A DNA stretch of 64,000 bases from Staphylococcus roterodami (lineage in GTDB: Bacteria > Bacillota > Bacilli > Staphylococcales > Staphylococcaceae), in NCBI GenBank assembly GCA_022493055.1, contig CP092781.1:2666001-2730000 (forward strand), written 5' to 3'. The notes under the pieces are model-generated. The model ran no database searches. It was given only the letters and a program-made list of their open reading frames with translations, and had not been told where the DNA came from. Of the stretch, positions 51,587 to 61,308 are shown in pieces (within the stretch, counting starts at the first letter, position 1; each line of letters starts with the position of its first letter). The position numbers and the translations under genes are program-made.

Positions 51587-53209
51587 TTATAAATTATCAT
51601 CTTGTTCTTCTTCTGATACTTGAACGATTCGCAATGAACGACGTTCAACTTCTTTTAATTTTTCAGCACGCGTTTCAAGTTTAATTCTATCGCGTCCTAA
51701 AATAATCAAGAATGATATCATCATGAAAATAAAAATAACAATTAATGGCACACTTGCCAGTATAGAAGCTGTTTTCAATACTTCTAATGCACGTTCACCA
51801 CCAACTAACATTAATGAAAATGGTAATAAGCATAGAGCAAATGCCCAGAATAATCTGTTAGCTCGTAGCGGTTCGCCTACTACTTTTTTCTGAGAAGCAG
51901 CCGCTAAAATATATGATCCTGAATCGAATGTCGTCGCTAAGAATAAAAAGGCTGATACTAAGAATAGTACAATCATCAGTGACGGGAATGGTAAATGATG
52001 AACTACTTCAATAATAGTTGCTTCAGTACCGTGTGTATTTAAATATTGCGTTACATTAAATTGACCAGAGATTTGTAAATACACAGCATAGTTACCGAAA
52101 ATACCAAAGAATAATACGCATCCAAGCGTTCCATAAATAATTGTTCCTAGCACGACTTCTTTAAGGCGTCGACCTTTTGAAATTCTAGCGATAAATAAAC
52201 CGATAAATGGCGCATATACTAACCACCATGACCAGTAGAATATTGTCCAGTCTTGTGGGAAATTCGTTTCTTTTCGACCTTTAATACCACCGAATGGTTC
52301 TAACCATGTTGCCATATGGAAAAAATCTCTCAACATATTTCCGAACCCTGTTACTGTCGTTTCCATAATAAAAACAGTCGGTCCAATAATAAATATAAAG
52401 GCTAATAAAACAAATGATAGCCAAACGTTGATATCACTTAACTTTTGAATACCTTTTTTCAAACCTGTATATGAACTAATGGCAAATATGACCGTAATCG
52501 TTAATAAAATGGCCGAACGTAAAATCATATTTTTACCATCTAAACCAGTTAATCTTTCTATGCCTGCAGAAATTAATGGCACACCTAACGCTAGTGATGT
52601 TGCCGCACCACCTAGCAATCCAAAGATAAATAAGATATCTACAACTTTACCTACAAATTTATCTGTTTGCCCTTTTAAAATCGGACGACAAGCTTGACTA
52701 ATTTTATAAACAGGTTGTTTTTTAACGAACACTAAATAGCCAATTGGTAATGCTGGCAAGACATAAATAGCCCATGCAATTGGTCCCCAGTGGAACATAC
52801 CATATTGCGTCGCATATTGGAGCGCTTCATCACTCATACTTTTCGCACCATTTGGCGGAACTTGATAATAAAAAGCCCATTCAATGACACCCCAGTATAA
52901 AATATCAGAGCCGATGCCTGCACAAAACAGCATAGCTGCCCATGTGAATGTATTGAATTCTGGTTTATCACTTGCTTTACCTAGCGTGACATTACCATAT
53001 TTGCCAAATGCGATATACATTACAAAGCAAAAAATCGCCAGCCCCATAAATAAATATATCGAACCAATTGAATTAGAAATGGCACTATTAATACCAGTGA
53101 TGATATCTTCACTTGCTTTTGGAAAAGCCATCATAGGTATAACTGCAAAAAGAAGTACAACTACTGTACCAATAAAGGTCGTCCAGTCCATAACTTTCTC
53201 TTTTTTCAA
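51587..53209 (-). CDS. cudT: BCCT-family choline/betaine transporter
   Basis: A 540-residue transporter of the betaine-carnitine-choline family, about twelve helices. FYWSWWLVYAPFIGLFIARISKGR carries the BCCT Trp motif; the C-terminus is charged and cytoplasmic as in osmosensing members. Choline is the expected substrate from the bet/cud context. The start is a TTG at 53209 after GGGGGAGCACAA. A CudC-type operator copy lies about 200 bases upstream. In other staphylococci cudT and cudC are close neighbours. Confidence 0.9.
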   Translation of the reverse strand: MKKEKVMDWTTFIGTVVVLLFAVIPMMAFPKASEDIITGINSAISNSIGSIYLFMGLAIFCFVMYIAFGKYGNVTLGKASDKPEFNTFTWAAMLFCAGIGSDILYWGVIEWAFYYQVPPNGAKSMSDEALQYATQYGMFHWGPIAWAIYVLPALPIGYLVFVKKQPVYKISQACRPILKGQTDKFVGKVVDILFIFGLLGGAATSLALGVPLISAGIERLTGLDGKNMILRSAILLTITVIFAISSYTGLKKGIQKLSDINVWLSFVLLAFIFIIGPTVFIMETTVTGFGNMLRDFFHMATWLEPFGGIKGRKETNFPQDWTIFYWSWWLVYAPFIGLFIARISKGRRLKEVVLGTIIYGTLGCVLFFGIFGNYAVYLQISGQFNVTQYLNTHGTEATIIEVVHHLPFPSLMIVLFLVSAFLFLATTFDSGSYILAAASQKKVVGEPLRANRLFWAFALCLLPFSLMLVGGERALEVLKTASILASVPLIVIFIFMMISFLIILGRDRIKLETRAEKLKEVERRSLRIVQVSEEEQDDNL

Positions 53210-53709
53210 TTGTGCTCCCCCTAATTATTAATTTTATGAATCCTGTTTCGATTTATCTCAAAATGTAATAATTATATTGATTCACAAAATTGACAATAAC
53301 TAATATTTAATAATAATGCAAATTTCATACAATTTGAAAGTTGGCAATTATTGAATATTTATATAATTTTTCTCACAATAAACAAAATATCAATAGCGCT
53401 AAAACAACTGTGTTAAGTTAAGATTTAACGAATTTAACAAATTTTATCATTGGGTCAATATCGTATTTTAATACACAATAAATGAATATTTATTTATTGT
53501 GAAACGCTACCATAAAGTTAGACTTCCTTCCCACTAAAATTAAATTTTTGTATAAATGTTCAACACTGTATGTGTATTTTTATTATTTATTTTTTCAGCA
53601 AATACTTAATTCTCTTTATTTCAAATTACCTATTCATCGTTTCAACAAAGGTATCCTCAGATTATTTACAATTTATAGGCACTCAATCTTTTATAGTTTT
53701 TTAAACAAA
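53210..53709. other. cudT upstream region
   Basis: 500 AT-rich bases carrying the cudT promoter, the CudC-type operator at 53412-53429 and the nrdG 3' flank. The small Phe/Tyr-rich frame at 53548-53757 runs into the nrdG terminator and lacks an SD; not considered a gene. Confidence 0.5.
53412..53429. promoter_or_regulatory. CudC (GbsR) operator copy 3
   Basis: GTTAAGTTAAGATTTAAC; the 25-bp block 53411-53435 matches copy 1 at 21 of 25 bases. Located about 200 bases upstream of cudT. Confidence 0.6.
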
Positions 53710-53755
53710 CAAAAAGCAGCCAAGATCTACTTCTATTACTGTAGCTTGACTGCTT
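53710..53755. terminator. nrdDG terminator
   Basis: AAGCAG-CAAG-TCTAC arms pair with GTAG-TTG-CTGCTT; T tracts on both sides. Confidence 0.85.
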
Positions 53756-53762
53756 AATTTTT

Positions 53763-54299
53763 TTAACTAACAATGTATTCAATCATGCGTGCATTCGCAA
53801 GTGATTGTTGTACATCTATAATACGCTGATTCAAAGAGCCTTTATAAGGTAAATCGGGCTTAAATAAATGTTGAATAAATAGACCGTCTACTAAAACATC
53901 AATATATGATAATAATTCCCGACGCTCTGCACAATCATTTGCCAAATATTCATATAAAAACCCGGTCCATACCCATATTGTCTTCGTGTTTCCGAAACGT
54001 GCTCGAAATGCTTTAACAAGATTTAATGTGATATCCAAGTTGCAAAATGGTTCGCCGCCTAATAGACTTAGTCCCGATATATAATCATGATCACAATCAT
54101 CTAAAATTTCGTCTAATATATCTTCTGTATATTGCTCACCATATCTAAACTTTTGCGAAGCTTTGTTGTAACATCCAACACAATTAAACGGACATCCTGA
54201 TACATAAACACTGCATCGTACCCCTTCGCCATCTACAAAGCTATGTGATTCTATTTTAGCAATATAGCCTTGCCCTGTCTTAATATCTAAAAGTGTCAT
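53763..54299 (-). CDS. nrdG: Anaerobic ribonucleotide reductase activating protein
   Basis: A 178-residue radical-SAM activase that makes the glycyl radical on NrdD. The cluster motif is CPFNCVGCYN (CxxxCxxC, about 35-42). GGEPFCN near 80 and the C-terminal KPDLPYKGSLNQRIIDVQ are family features. ATG 54299 overlaps the nrdD stop (ATGA), so the two are translationally coupled; the frame is open 12 codons upstream inside nrdD. Confidence 0.94.
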   Translation of the reverse strand: MTLLDIKTGQGYIAKIESHSFVDGEGVRCSVYVSGCPFNCVGCYNKASQKFRYGEQYTEDILDEILDDCDHDYISGLSLLGGEPFCNLDITLNLVKAFRARFGNTKTIWVWTGFLYEYLANDCAERRELLSYIDVLVDGLFIQHLFKPDLPYKGSLNQRIIDVQQSLANARMIEYIVS

Positions 54300-56146
54300 T
54301 CTTTTGGCGCTTTCATATGTTTTACACGGGCACAAATTTCTTTGTGACGACCTTTAATTACTGGACGTTGTACGGGATTGCCTAAGTATCCACAAGTTCG
54401 TTTAACAACATCAACTGTTTTAGGATTATCATTTCCACAGTTTGGGCATTTGAATCCTTTTTCAGTTGCTTCAAAGTCACCATCATAATCACATTCGTAA
54501 CAATGATCAATAGGAATATTTGTACCTAAATAACCAACTTTGTCATAAGAATAGTCCCATACCGCTTCAAGCGCTTTTATGTTGTGCTGAAGTTTCGGAT
54601 ATTCACAATAATGAATAAAACCACCACTTGCATAATAAGGATAATCTTTTTCAAAGTCTAATTTTTCAAAAGGTGTGACATCTTTTCGCACATCATAGTG
54701 GAAAGAATTTTGATAATATCCTTTATCCGTGATGTCTTTAATGTCTCCAAATCTTTCTTGATCTAAACGACAAAATCGATCTGTTAAAGATTCACTTGGC
54801 GTACTATAAATACTGAACCAAATATCATATAACTCAGTCCATTTCGTTTGATAACGTTTCATCTCTTTAAGAATTTCAATCGTAAAGGCTTTTGCTTCTT
54901 GAGAAGTTTCCCAGTCTGGGCCATAGAAAACAGTAGCTGTTTCATATAATCCAATATAGCCCATCGAAATCGTTGCACGTTTATTTTTAAATAATTCTGC
55001 AACATCATCCGTTTCTTTTAATTTATAGTTAAATGCGCCACTTTTATATAAAATAGGTGCATTATTTGGCACAGCATCTTTTAATCGATGAATACGGTAA
55101 AGTAATGCATCGTGCAATACGTCCATACGTTCATAAAAGATTTCCCAGAATCTGGTCATATTACCGGCAGATTCAAGTGCCATTCTAGGTAAATTTAGTG
55201 TCACAACGCCAAGGTTGCAACGACCATTGTTTTCAAAATTACCTTCCGCATCTTTCCAACTTGGTAAAAACGAACGACAACCCATAGGTGCTTTGAAATC
55301 ACCTAGAATATCGACAAGTTTGTCATAATTCAATATGTCTGGATACATGCGTTTTGTTGAACATTTTAATGCTAATTGCTTAATGTCATAATTTGGATCT
55401 TGTGGACTAAAATTTGTACCTTTTTTAATTGAAAATACAAGTTTCGGGAAAATGGCTGTAGTACGATCCTTACCTAATCCTTTAATACGTGTATTTAAAA
55501 TAGCTTGTTGTATTTTACGACTTAAGTGATCTGTACCTAAGCCAAATCCTAATGTTACAAAAGGTGTCTGTCCATTTGACGTATATAAGGTATTAATTTC
55601 ATATTCTAAACTTTCAATTGCATCATTTATATCTTTTGTGACTTGTTGGTCAACATAGCGTTCAATTTCAGATTCTTTGACAAATTGCTGTGCGATGCTT
55701 CTATGTTGTTCTTCATTATGTCGTGCATATGTACTGAGTAATTCATCAACGCGGTCAACCGTACAGCCACCATATTGACTGCTAGAAACATTAGCTATAA
55801 TTTGTACAAGCTGCGCTGACGCAGTTTGTATAGATTTTGGTGATGTCACATTCGCGTTGCCTATTTCAAATCCATTATGTAGCATATTTTTAGCATCTAT
55901 TAAACAACAGTTTGTTAACGGTTGGAATGGATGATAATCTAAGTCGTGAAAATGTATGTCCCCTCTTTGATGCGCTTCTGCAACGTGTTTCGGTAATAAA
56001 TGATTTAATGCGTATGATTTAGAAACGATACCTGCTGTTAAATCTCTCATAGTTGAAAATGTGTCACTATCTTTGTTGGCATTTTCATTAACAATAGCAG
56101 GATCTTTAGAAATCAAACCTGTTAACGCTTCTTCGATTTGATTCAA
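54296..56146 (-). CDS. nrdD: Anaerobic ribonucleoside-triphosphate reductase
   Basis: A 616-residue class III reductase for oxygen-free dNTP synthesis. An ATP-cone-like N-terminus is short or missing relative to longer family members. GRCNLGVVTLNLPR, SSQYGGCTVDR and the zinc finger CYEC...CPNCG near 550 are present. RTCGYLGNP near the C-terminus holds the glycyl radical Gly. Starts at TTG 56146 after AGAAGGGG. Tandem NrdR-type boxes lie just upstream. Confidence 0.95.
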   Translation of the reverse strand: MNQIEEALTGLISKDPAIVNENANKDSDTFSTMRDLTAGIVSKSYALNHLLPKHVAEAHQRGDIHFHDLDYHPFQPLTNCCLIDAKNMLHNGFEIGNANVTSPKSIQTASAQLVQIIANVSSSQYGGCTVDRVDELLSTYARHNEEQHRSIAQQFVKESEIERYVDQQVTKDINDAIESLEYEINTLYTSNGQTPFVTLGFGLGTDHLSRKIQQAILNTRIKGLGKDRTTAIFPKLVFSIKKGTNFSPQDPNYDIKQLALKCSTKRMYPDILNYDKLVDILGDFKAPMGCRSFLPSWKDAEGNFENNGRCNLGVVTLNLPRMALESAGNMTRFWEIFYERMDVLHDALLYRIHRLKDAVPNNAPILYKSGAFNYKLKETDDVAELFKNKRATISMGYIGLYETATVFYGPDWETSQEAKAFTIEILKEMKRYQTKWTELYDIWFSIYSTPSESLTDRFCRLDQERFGDIKDITDKGYYQNSFHYDVRKDVTPFEKLDFEKDYPYYASGGFIHYCEYPKLQHNIKALEAVWDYSYDKVGYLGTNIPIDHCYECDYDGDFEATEKGFKCPNCGNDNPKTVDVVKRTCGYLGNPVQRPVIKGRHKEICARVKHMKAPKE

Positions 56147-56158
56147 TTTTACCCCTTC

Positions 56159-56207
56159 TTCCTATATATTGTGTCTATCTATTACGTTAAACCACTATAT
56201 ATAGTAT
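56159..56207. promoter_or_regulatory. Tandem NrdR boxes upstream of nrdDG
   Basis: Two sites resembling the NrdR consensus ACACTATATATAGTGT: CCACTATATATAGTAT (56192-56207) with a perfect ACTATATATAGT core, and TTCCTATATATTGTGT (56159-56174). Centres are 33 bases apart, about three helical turns, as seen for cooperative NrdR sites. Confidence 0.75.
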
Positions 56208-56378
56208 TTTCAAATTTTATTGCTGGTGTTAACTAAACCGTCACAAAGTTATTAACATTTAGTGAAATTCATATTTTCACACAATTATTTCATTAATTTT
56301 TAAAATTGTTTTGGGATAAAACCGCCTTTGTCTCGTATGGTGTGACTACTAGTAAATTTGGTGTTGTTAGCTAATTTA

Positions 56379-57749
56379 TCATATTGTAACGATACCCATT
56401 AACATCGCAATCACTAACATTACGATAGCAAATCCCCAAATCCAGAAGAATGCATACTTAATATATGTGCCCATATTTGCTTCTGCCAGACCTATCGCCA
56501 ACCATAATGCTGGTGAAAATGGACTTACAAATGTACCAATGATGTTTCCAATTACCATTGAATATGCAGTTGATACAGATGGTACGCCAAATTGACCAGC
56601 CGTCTGTTCAACAATAGGTAACACTGCAAAATAATAGGCATCTGTACTAGTAAGTAAGTCTAACGGCACCCCGAAAAAGCCTACTATAACATGTAAATAT
56701 GGGCCTACTTCTGCAGGAATCACTTTAATTAAATCTGTCGCAATTGCTTTAAGCATACCCGTTTCATTTAGTACCCCTAAAAACATACCTGCCGCAATGA
56801 TTACAGCCGCCATCATCAATGCATTTGGTGCATGCGCTCTTAAACGCTCCATTTGTTCATCAACTGATTTAAAATTAATGACAAGTGCAAGTGAAACACC
56901 TATCATAAAGGCGAATTCAGGTGGTGCAACATTCATTAACATCGCAATGATTACAGCCAAAGTTAACGCTGTATTTATCCATTTAATCATTGGATTTGAC
57001 TTCGCACGTCCTTTTACAGGGAATTTTATATCTTGATCTCGCTCATATACTTCTACTAATTTATGTACATCTATATCTTGTGTTTGCGGTAATTCATTGC
57101 TCTCTATTGCTTTTTTAATACGCTTTTGCTCTTTAAATCCTAAATATACTGCAAATAACATGACAAGAACGAATCCTACAATTTGTATTGGGATTAACCC
57201 GTACCATAGCTCATTTACACTTTTAGCTTTTAAAACTGCAGCTACACGAGCCATAGGACCTCCCCAAGGTACCATGTTCATAATGGCTGCACTTAATGCT
57301 AACAGTAAAATCAATAAATATTTATTCATGTTTAGCGCTTTATATAATGGTAATAACGCAGGGATTGAAAGTAAAAATGTTACTGCACCCGCACCATCTA
57401 ATTGCGCTAATGTACCAATTAAAGCTGTCATCATACATACAATGACAACGTTACCTCTCGTCATTAAAATTAAACGCTTTACAAGTGGTTTGAACAATCC
57501 GCTATCATTCATAATACCAAAGAAAATGATAGCAAAAATGAACATAATTACGACATTCTTAACTTGATCTAATCCTTTAGCAAAGAAGCCAACTAAATCA
57601 GTTACACTATATCCTAAAATCATTGCCCCTAGACATGGTATCAGTGTCATACCTACCACTGGATTTATTTTTTTAGCAATGAGTAAACCTACAATTGAAA
57701 TAATAATAATGAGCCCCATTACTGTTAACCACATATTATCACTATTCAT
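56379..57749 (-). CDS. CitMHS family citrate transporter
   Basis: A 456-residue membrane protein with about twelve helices of the citrate-Mg2+:H+ (CitM) family. MTLIPCLGAMILGYSV at the N-terminus, LAQLDGAGAVTFLLSIPALLPLYKALNM mid-domain and TSTDAYYFAVLPIVEQTA near 385 are family signatures. The cytosolic loop (about 210-265) is charged. Metal preference not readable. SD TGGAGGGAGAAATTGAG supports ATG 57749. Monocistronic. Confidence 0.88.
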   Translation of the reverse strand: MNSDNMWLTVMGLIIIISIVGLLIAKKINPVVGMTLIPCLGAMILGYSVTDLVGFFAKGLDQVKNVVIMFIFAIIFFGIMNDSGLFKPLVKRLILMTRGNVVIVCMMTALIGTLAQLDGAGAVTFLLSIPALLPLYKALNMNKYLLILLLALSAAIMNMVPWGGPMARVAAVLKAKSVNELWYGLIPIQIVGFVLVMLFAVYLGFKEQKRIKKAIESNELPQTQDIDVHKLVEVYERDQDIKFPVKGRAKSNPMIKWINTALTLAVIIAMLMNVAPPEFAFMIGVSLALVINFKSVDEQMERLRAHAPNALMMAAVIIAAGMFLGVLNETGMLKAIATDLIKVIPAEVGPYLHVIVGFFGVPLDLLTSTDAYYFAVLPIVEQTAGQFGVPSVSTAYSMVIGNIIGTFVSPFSPALWLAIGLAEANMGTYIKYAFFWIWGFAIVMLVIAMLMGIVTI

Positions 57750-57989
57750 CTCAATTTCTCCCTCCACTTTTTATACAATTTACATAGTCCCCCTCTTTAA
57801 CTTAAATAATCAAAATAATATAATTTTTTATATTTAAGTTATCTTATTTTATCAAAAAAATCTTTTTTGTGTAAGATTCTTATTAACATTCTGTAAGTTG
57901 AAGTTTTCGACTTTAAAAATAAATCTATTTATTTTCAAACTGAGCAAACTATTTTCTATTTCTACTTATGCTTGATGTTTTGTTACATA

Positions 57990-58040
57990 AAAAAATCTGG
58001 CTAAAGTATGCTATCTTTCTTAGCTACTTCAACCAGATTT
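57990..58040 (-). terminator. Terminator downstream of sirC-cysJ transcript
   Basis: AAATCTGG...AAGTA pairs with TACTT...CCAGATTT followed by TTTTTTATG on the minus strand. It lies 318 bases after the siroheme gene stop, beyond the structured repeat. Confidence 0.75.
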
Positions 58041-58084
58041 CAATTTGAGAATCTATTTTATTAAATTATTTTCACAATAAACAT

Positions 58085-58243
58085 GAGGGTGAGACATAAA
58101 GATTTTGTGCTCTGGGAAACCGATTAACGGCGTCCCAAAAGCAGGATTTTCGGCAGAAACTCTCACGATTCGACAAAATTTGGAAAACAATTTCGCTCAT
58201 CGTTCGGTTCTGCTCAAATCCTAAACGCTTTTGTCCCGACCTC
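58085..58243. repeat. Intergenic element with nested inverted repeats
   Basis: The ends are imperfect inverse copies (GAGGGTGAGACATAAA and TTTTGTCCCGACCTC). An internal pair, GGATTTTCGGCAGAA (58144-58158) and TTCTGCTCAAATCC (58208-58221), is also inverted. GC content looks higher than the surroundings. It resembles the mobile-like intergenic repeats of staphylococci; no ORF inside. Confidence 0.55.
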
Positions 58244-58357
58244 TTTTTTAAATTGCCATGACAGTTATGGGGTTATGTTAATTACTCACATTTACCATTT
58301 TCGACCAACAATAAATTTGCTAATATTTTAAGACTGCCGTCAGACAGTACAACCGCT

Positions 58358-58963
58358 TTAATTCTCGTTAATTTCTGTCAGAAATTGCATTTGTTTAGTA
58401 TGGTCAAGATATTCTTGTGACACAATCTGTGACAGCAGTCTTTGCTTTGCACTTTTCGATATGTCTAGAGCTTTTATTTTTTTTCGACAAATATATAGAA
58501 AATGAACATATGAACTATATGTGGGCGGATATAATTTCTCAAGTTCTAACATAATCTGTTTAGTCAGTTTAGGACTTGCGCCGTCAGATGATACACTAAT
58601 CGTCAGTCTATCTCGACGAAATGTACTTGGAAATACAACATTACCATCTATTGCATTACCAGCATGATTAAATAAAGCATGCATAGGTACAGATTGTTTT
58701 ACTACTTCATTAACTTTTGGATCGTTCGTAGCTGCTATGACAAAATGCGCATCCGCAATATCATTCGGTTCAAAAGATTTTTCTATCCATATTACGATAC
58801 CTTCTTCCACTAACCTTTGAAGTTCTTTCGTAATGTTAGGACTAACAACAGTCATATTTTCAATATATTGACTTAGTACTTGTGCACGACGACTTGCAAC
58901 GGATCCACCGCCTATTATAACAACCTTTTTATTTGTTAAATCTATCATTAATGGCATATTCAT
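58358..58963 (-). CDS. Precorrin-2 dehydrogenase/sirohydrochlorin ferrochelatase-type protein
   Basis: A 201-residue protein matching the N-terminal half of CysG or yeast Met8: NAD-binding VVIIGGGSVASRRAQ at about 16-30, FVIAATNDPKVNEVVK, and AGNAIDGNVVFPSTFRRD. It oxidises precorrin-2 in siroheme synthesis; the iron-insertion activity is not certain. It follows cysJ by 60 bases with no terminator. The start at 58963 has GAGGG 11 nt upstream, and the frame could begin at GTG 58975. Confidence 0.88.
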   Translation of the reverse strand: MNMPLMIDLTNKKVVIIGGGSVASRRAQVLSQYIENMTVVSPNITKELQRLVEEGIVIWIEKSFEPNDIADAHFVIAATNDPKVNEVVKQSVPMHALFNHAGNAIDGNVVFPSTFRRDRLTISVSSDGASPKLTKQIMLELEKLYPPTYSSYVHFLYICRKKIKALDISKSAKQRLLSQIVSQEYLDHTKQMQFLTEINEN

Positions 58964-59023
58964 GTTGAACGACACCCTCTATAATATTTTGTTTGAACAT
59001 TTTCATTTATTGATTTCGTCTAA

Positions 59024-60910
59024 TTAATAGACGTCACGTTGATATCGTTGTTGCTGCTTTAATTGTCGTAATAGTTGCTCCGCTTCATCTTGAGTAATAT
59101 GACGCTCTTTCACTAAAACATCTTTAATTGCTTGGTGAACATCTTTAGCCATACATTTTTCATCACCACAAATGTAAATGGCAGCACCTTGCTCAAGCCA
59201 CTCATTAAATCTTGCACTTTCTTCTATAATGCGATGTTGCACATATTCCTTATGCTCTTGATCTCTTGAAAATGCTACATCCAAACGTGTTAAATTTCCA
59301 TTTTCAAGCCATTCTTCTAACTCATCTTCATATAAAAAGTCTGTATCGCGATGTTGATCACCAAAGAACAACCAAGTATTACTTGTCATACCAAGTTCTT
59401 CACGCTCTTGCAAATATGCTCTAAAAGGTGCAATTCCTGTTCCTGGACCAATCATAATGACTGGAATATCCTGTTGCACTGGAAATTTGAAATTTGGATT
59501 CTTCTTCAAATAAATTGGCACTGTATCACCAGGTTTAATACGCTCAGCAAAATGCACAGAGCATACACCTTTTCTCTCACGACCATGTGCTTGATAACAA
59601 ACCGTTCCAACTGTAATATGAACCTCATCTGGCGTTGCCATATAACTACTAGATATAGAGTATTCTCTAGACGGTAATTTTCTAAGTATTTGATACATAT
59701 TTTCAGGCTGTAGTTCTATTGTCGGAAAATCAGTTAACAAATCTACAAAGTCTCTATTCATGACATATTCGCGTGCCCACGCCTCATCTTCAATGCGTTC
59801 AGACAGCGCTTCATTGTCAAAGTATATATCAGCATTTTTGAGCAATGGCACTGTTAATTTAGTAATTTCAAAATGTGACGTTAGTGCATCTACTATCGGC
59901 AATGTGTCGCCTTGATCATTAATCGGTACTGTCGATTGTGGATCCCATCCTAGCATGCAAATCAATGTATCAACTAATTCCGGATCGTTTTGAGGTAATG
60001 CTACAATGCAATCTCCTGGTTCATAAGATTCGCTAAAATCATCAAGTAAAAATTCAATATGGCGTGTTTCTTTATTTGAACCTTTACTATTCAAATTGTA
60101 ATTTGCTAACACTTCCGCTTCATACGGATTCGATTTAGAATATTTCTTTTCTTTAGCAGACTTGATTGACTCACTTATGATGGTTTCACTTTGAACACCT
60201 TCTGCTTTCGTATCAATCGTATTAATAACATCTGACATCCACTTTTCAGCATCTTCTTCATAATCGATATCACAATCTACTCGTTGACATATACGTTCGG
60301 CACCTAGTTTCTCCAATAAAGTGTCGGCGTCTTTACCTGCTTGACAGAAAAATTCATACGTTTGGTCTCCTAAAGCAAGCACTGAATATCTCACATGGTT
60401 TAAATTTGGTGCGTCATTTTTTTCTAAAAAGTCAAAGAAATCCCATGCATTATCAGGTGGCTCACCTTCACCATGTGTGGATGTGATAATAAATAAATCC
60501 TCTAACTGCGCGATACTTGTCGTATCATAATCATCCATTGACATTAGCGAAACTTGATGACCAATTTCGTTTAAACGTTCTGAAAATATTTCAGCTAGCC
60601 CCATCGCATTACCTGATTCAGAACCATAAAGCACCGTTACATGTCTCTGACTAGCTTCAATGTTTGGCTCTTTATTTTGTAGCATATAGCTCGCAGATGT
60701 TGATTGTTGTTCTGATAGATGATTATTGTTGCCTTCTATCTCTTCCACTGTTTGCTCTATCTCACTATTAGTAGTTGTTTCATGATTGTTAACCGCTAAT
60801 AAATATCCGCTAAGCCACTGTTTTTGACTTTGCGTCAATGTTTGTAACAACTGATTCAATTCTGTAACTTGTTTTTCATTAAATGGACTATTAGACGTAT
60901 TTAATTTCAA
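59024..60910 (-). CDS. cysJ: Sulfite reductase flavoprotein (CysJ)-type protein
   Basis: A 628-residue diflavin reductase: an N-terminal unstructured segment (1-90), flavodoxin FMN domain (about 92-240; VLYGSESGNAMGLAEI, STHGEGEPPDN), FAD/connecting domain (about 260-480; REYSISSSYM), and an NADPH-binding ferredoxin-reductase domain (about 480-628; GPGTGIAPFRAY, FFGDQHRDTDFLYEDEL). A sulfite reductase haemoprotein partner (cysI) is not next to it. Starts at TTG 60910 after GAGGTG. Partner gene unknown; an electron donor role for another reductase is possible. Confidence 0.9.
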   Translation of the reverse strand: MKLNTSNSPFNEKQVTELNQLLQTLTQSQKQWLSGYLLAVNNHETTTNSEIEQTVEEIEGNNNHLSEQQSTSASYMLQNKEPNIEASQRHVTVLYGSESGNAMGLAEIFSERLNEIGHQVSLMSMDDYDTTSIAQLEDLFIITSTHGEGEPPDNAWDFFDFLEKNDAPNLNHVRYSVLALGDQTYEFFCQAGKDADTLLEKLGAERICQRVDCDIDYEEDAEKWMSDVINTIDTKAEGVQSETIISESIKSAKEKKYSKSNPYEAEVLANYNLNSKGSNKETRHIEFLLDDFSESYEPGDCIVALPQNDPELVDTLICMLGWDPQSTVPINDQGDTLPIVDALTSHFEITKLTVPLLKNADIYFDNEALSERIEDEAWAREYVMNRDFVDLLTDFPTIELQPENMYQILRKLPSREYSISSSYMATPDEVHITVGTVCYQAHGRERKGVCSVHFAERIKPGDTVPIYLKKNPNFKFPVQQDIPVIMIGPGTGIAPFRAYLQEREELGMTSNTWLFFGDQHRDTDFLYEDELEEWLENGNLTRLDVAFSRDQEHKEYVQHRIIEESARFNEWLEQGAAIYICGDEKCMAKDVHQAIKDVLVKERHITQDEAEQLLRQLKQQQRYQRDVY

Positions 60911-61228
60911 ATGTTTTCACCTCATTAGATTTGAAATGTATCATTGTTTCATCACTATCATCGATGTGTACTTTTTATGCTCATTAGTATTGATATTCAA
61001 GCATTTTATTCATAATAAGTAAGTTTATCTTTACTTTCATTTATTCAGTTTCCACTGTAGTAAAATAATGTACAGACTTACTTAGTACTCTATACATGTT
61101 CATCGTGTCGTACTCTCTTCATTTATTAGATTGTTCATCGATGCAATTTTCTATTTATTTACTACTTATTATGTACCATTTCAGCTATTCAGTAAAATAG
61201 GTCAAATTACTGATTTTACAAACAAAAA
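60911..61228. other. cysJ upstream region
   Basis: About 320 AT-rich bases with no ORF; expected to hold the promoter of the cysJ-siroheme transcript. I found no recognisable operator. Confidence 0.5.
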
Positions 61229-61268
61229 ATACCTCTTAATGACATATTACTAATACATCATTAAGAGG
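61229..61268 (-). terminator. gpx terminator
   Basis: CCTCTTAATGA pairs with TCATTAAGAGG, ending in TATTTTTTG on the minus strand. Confidence 0.85.
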
Positions 61269-61308
61269 CATGTTTATTCAACCTTACGTAAAGCGCTCTA
61301 TTTAATAT

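Noticed and set aside
53548..53757. 69-codon plus-strand frame
   Set aside because: Runs into the nrdDG terminator hairpin, lacks an SD and has low-complexity Phe/Tyr content.
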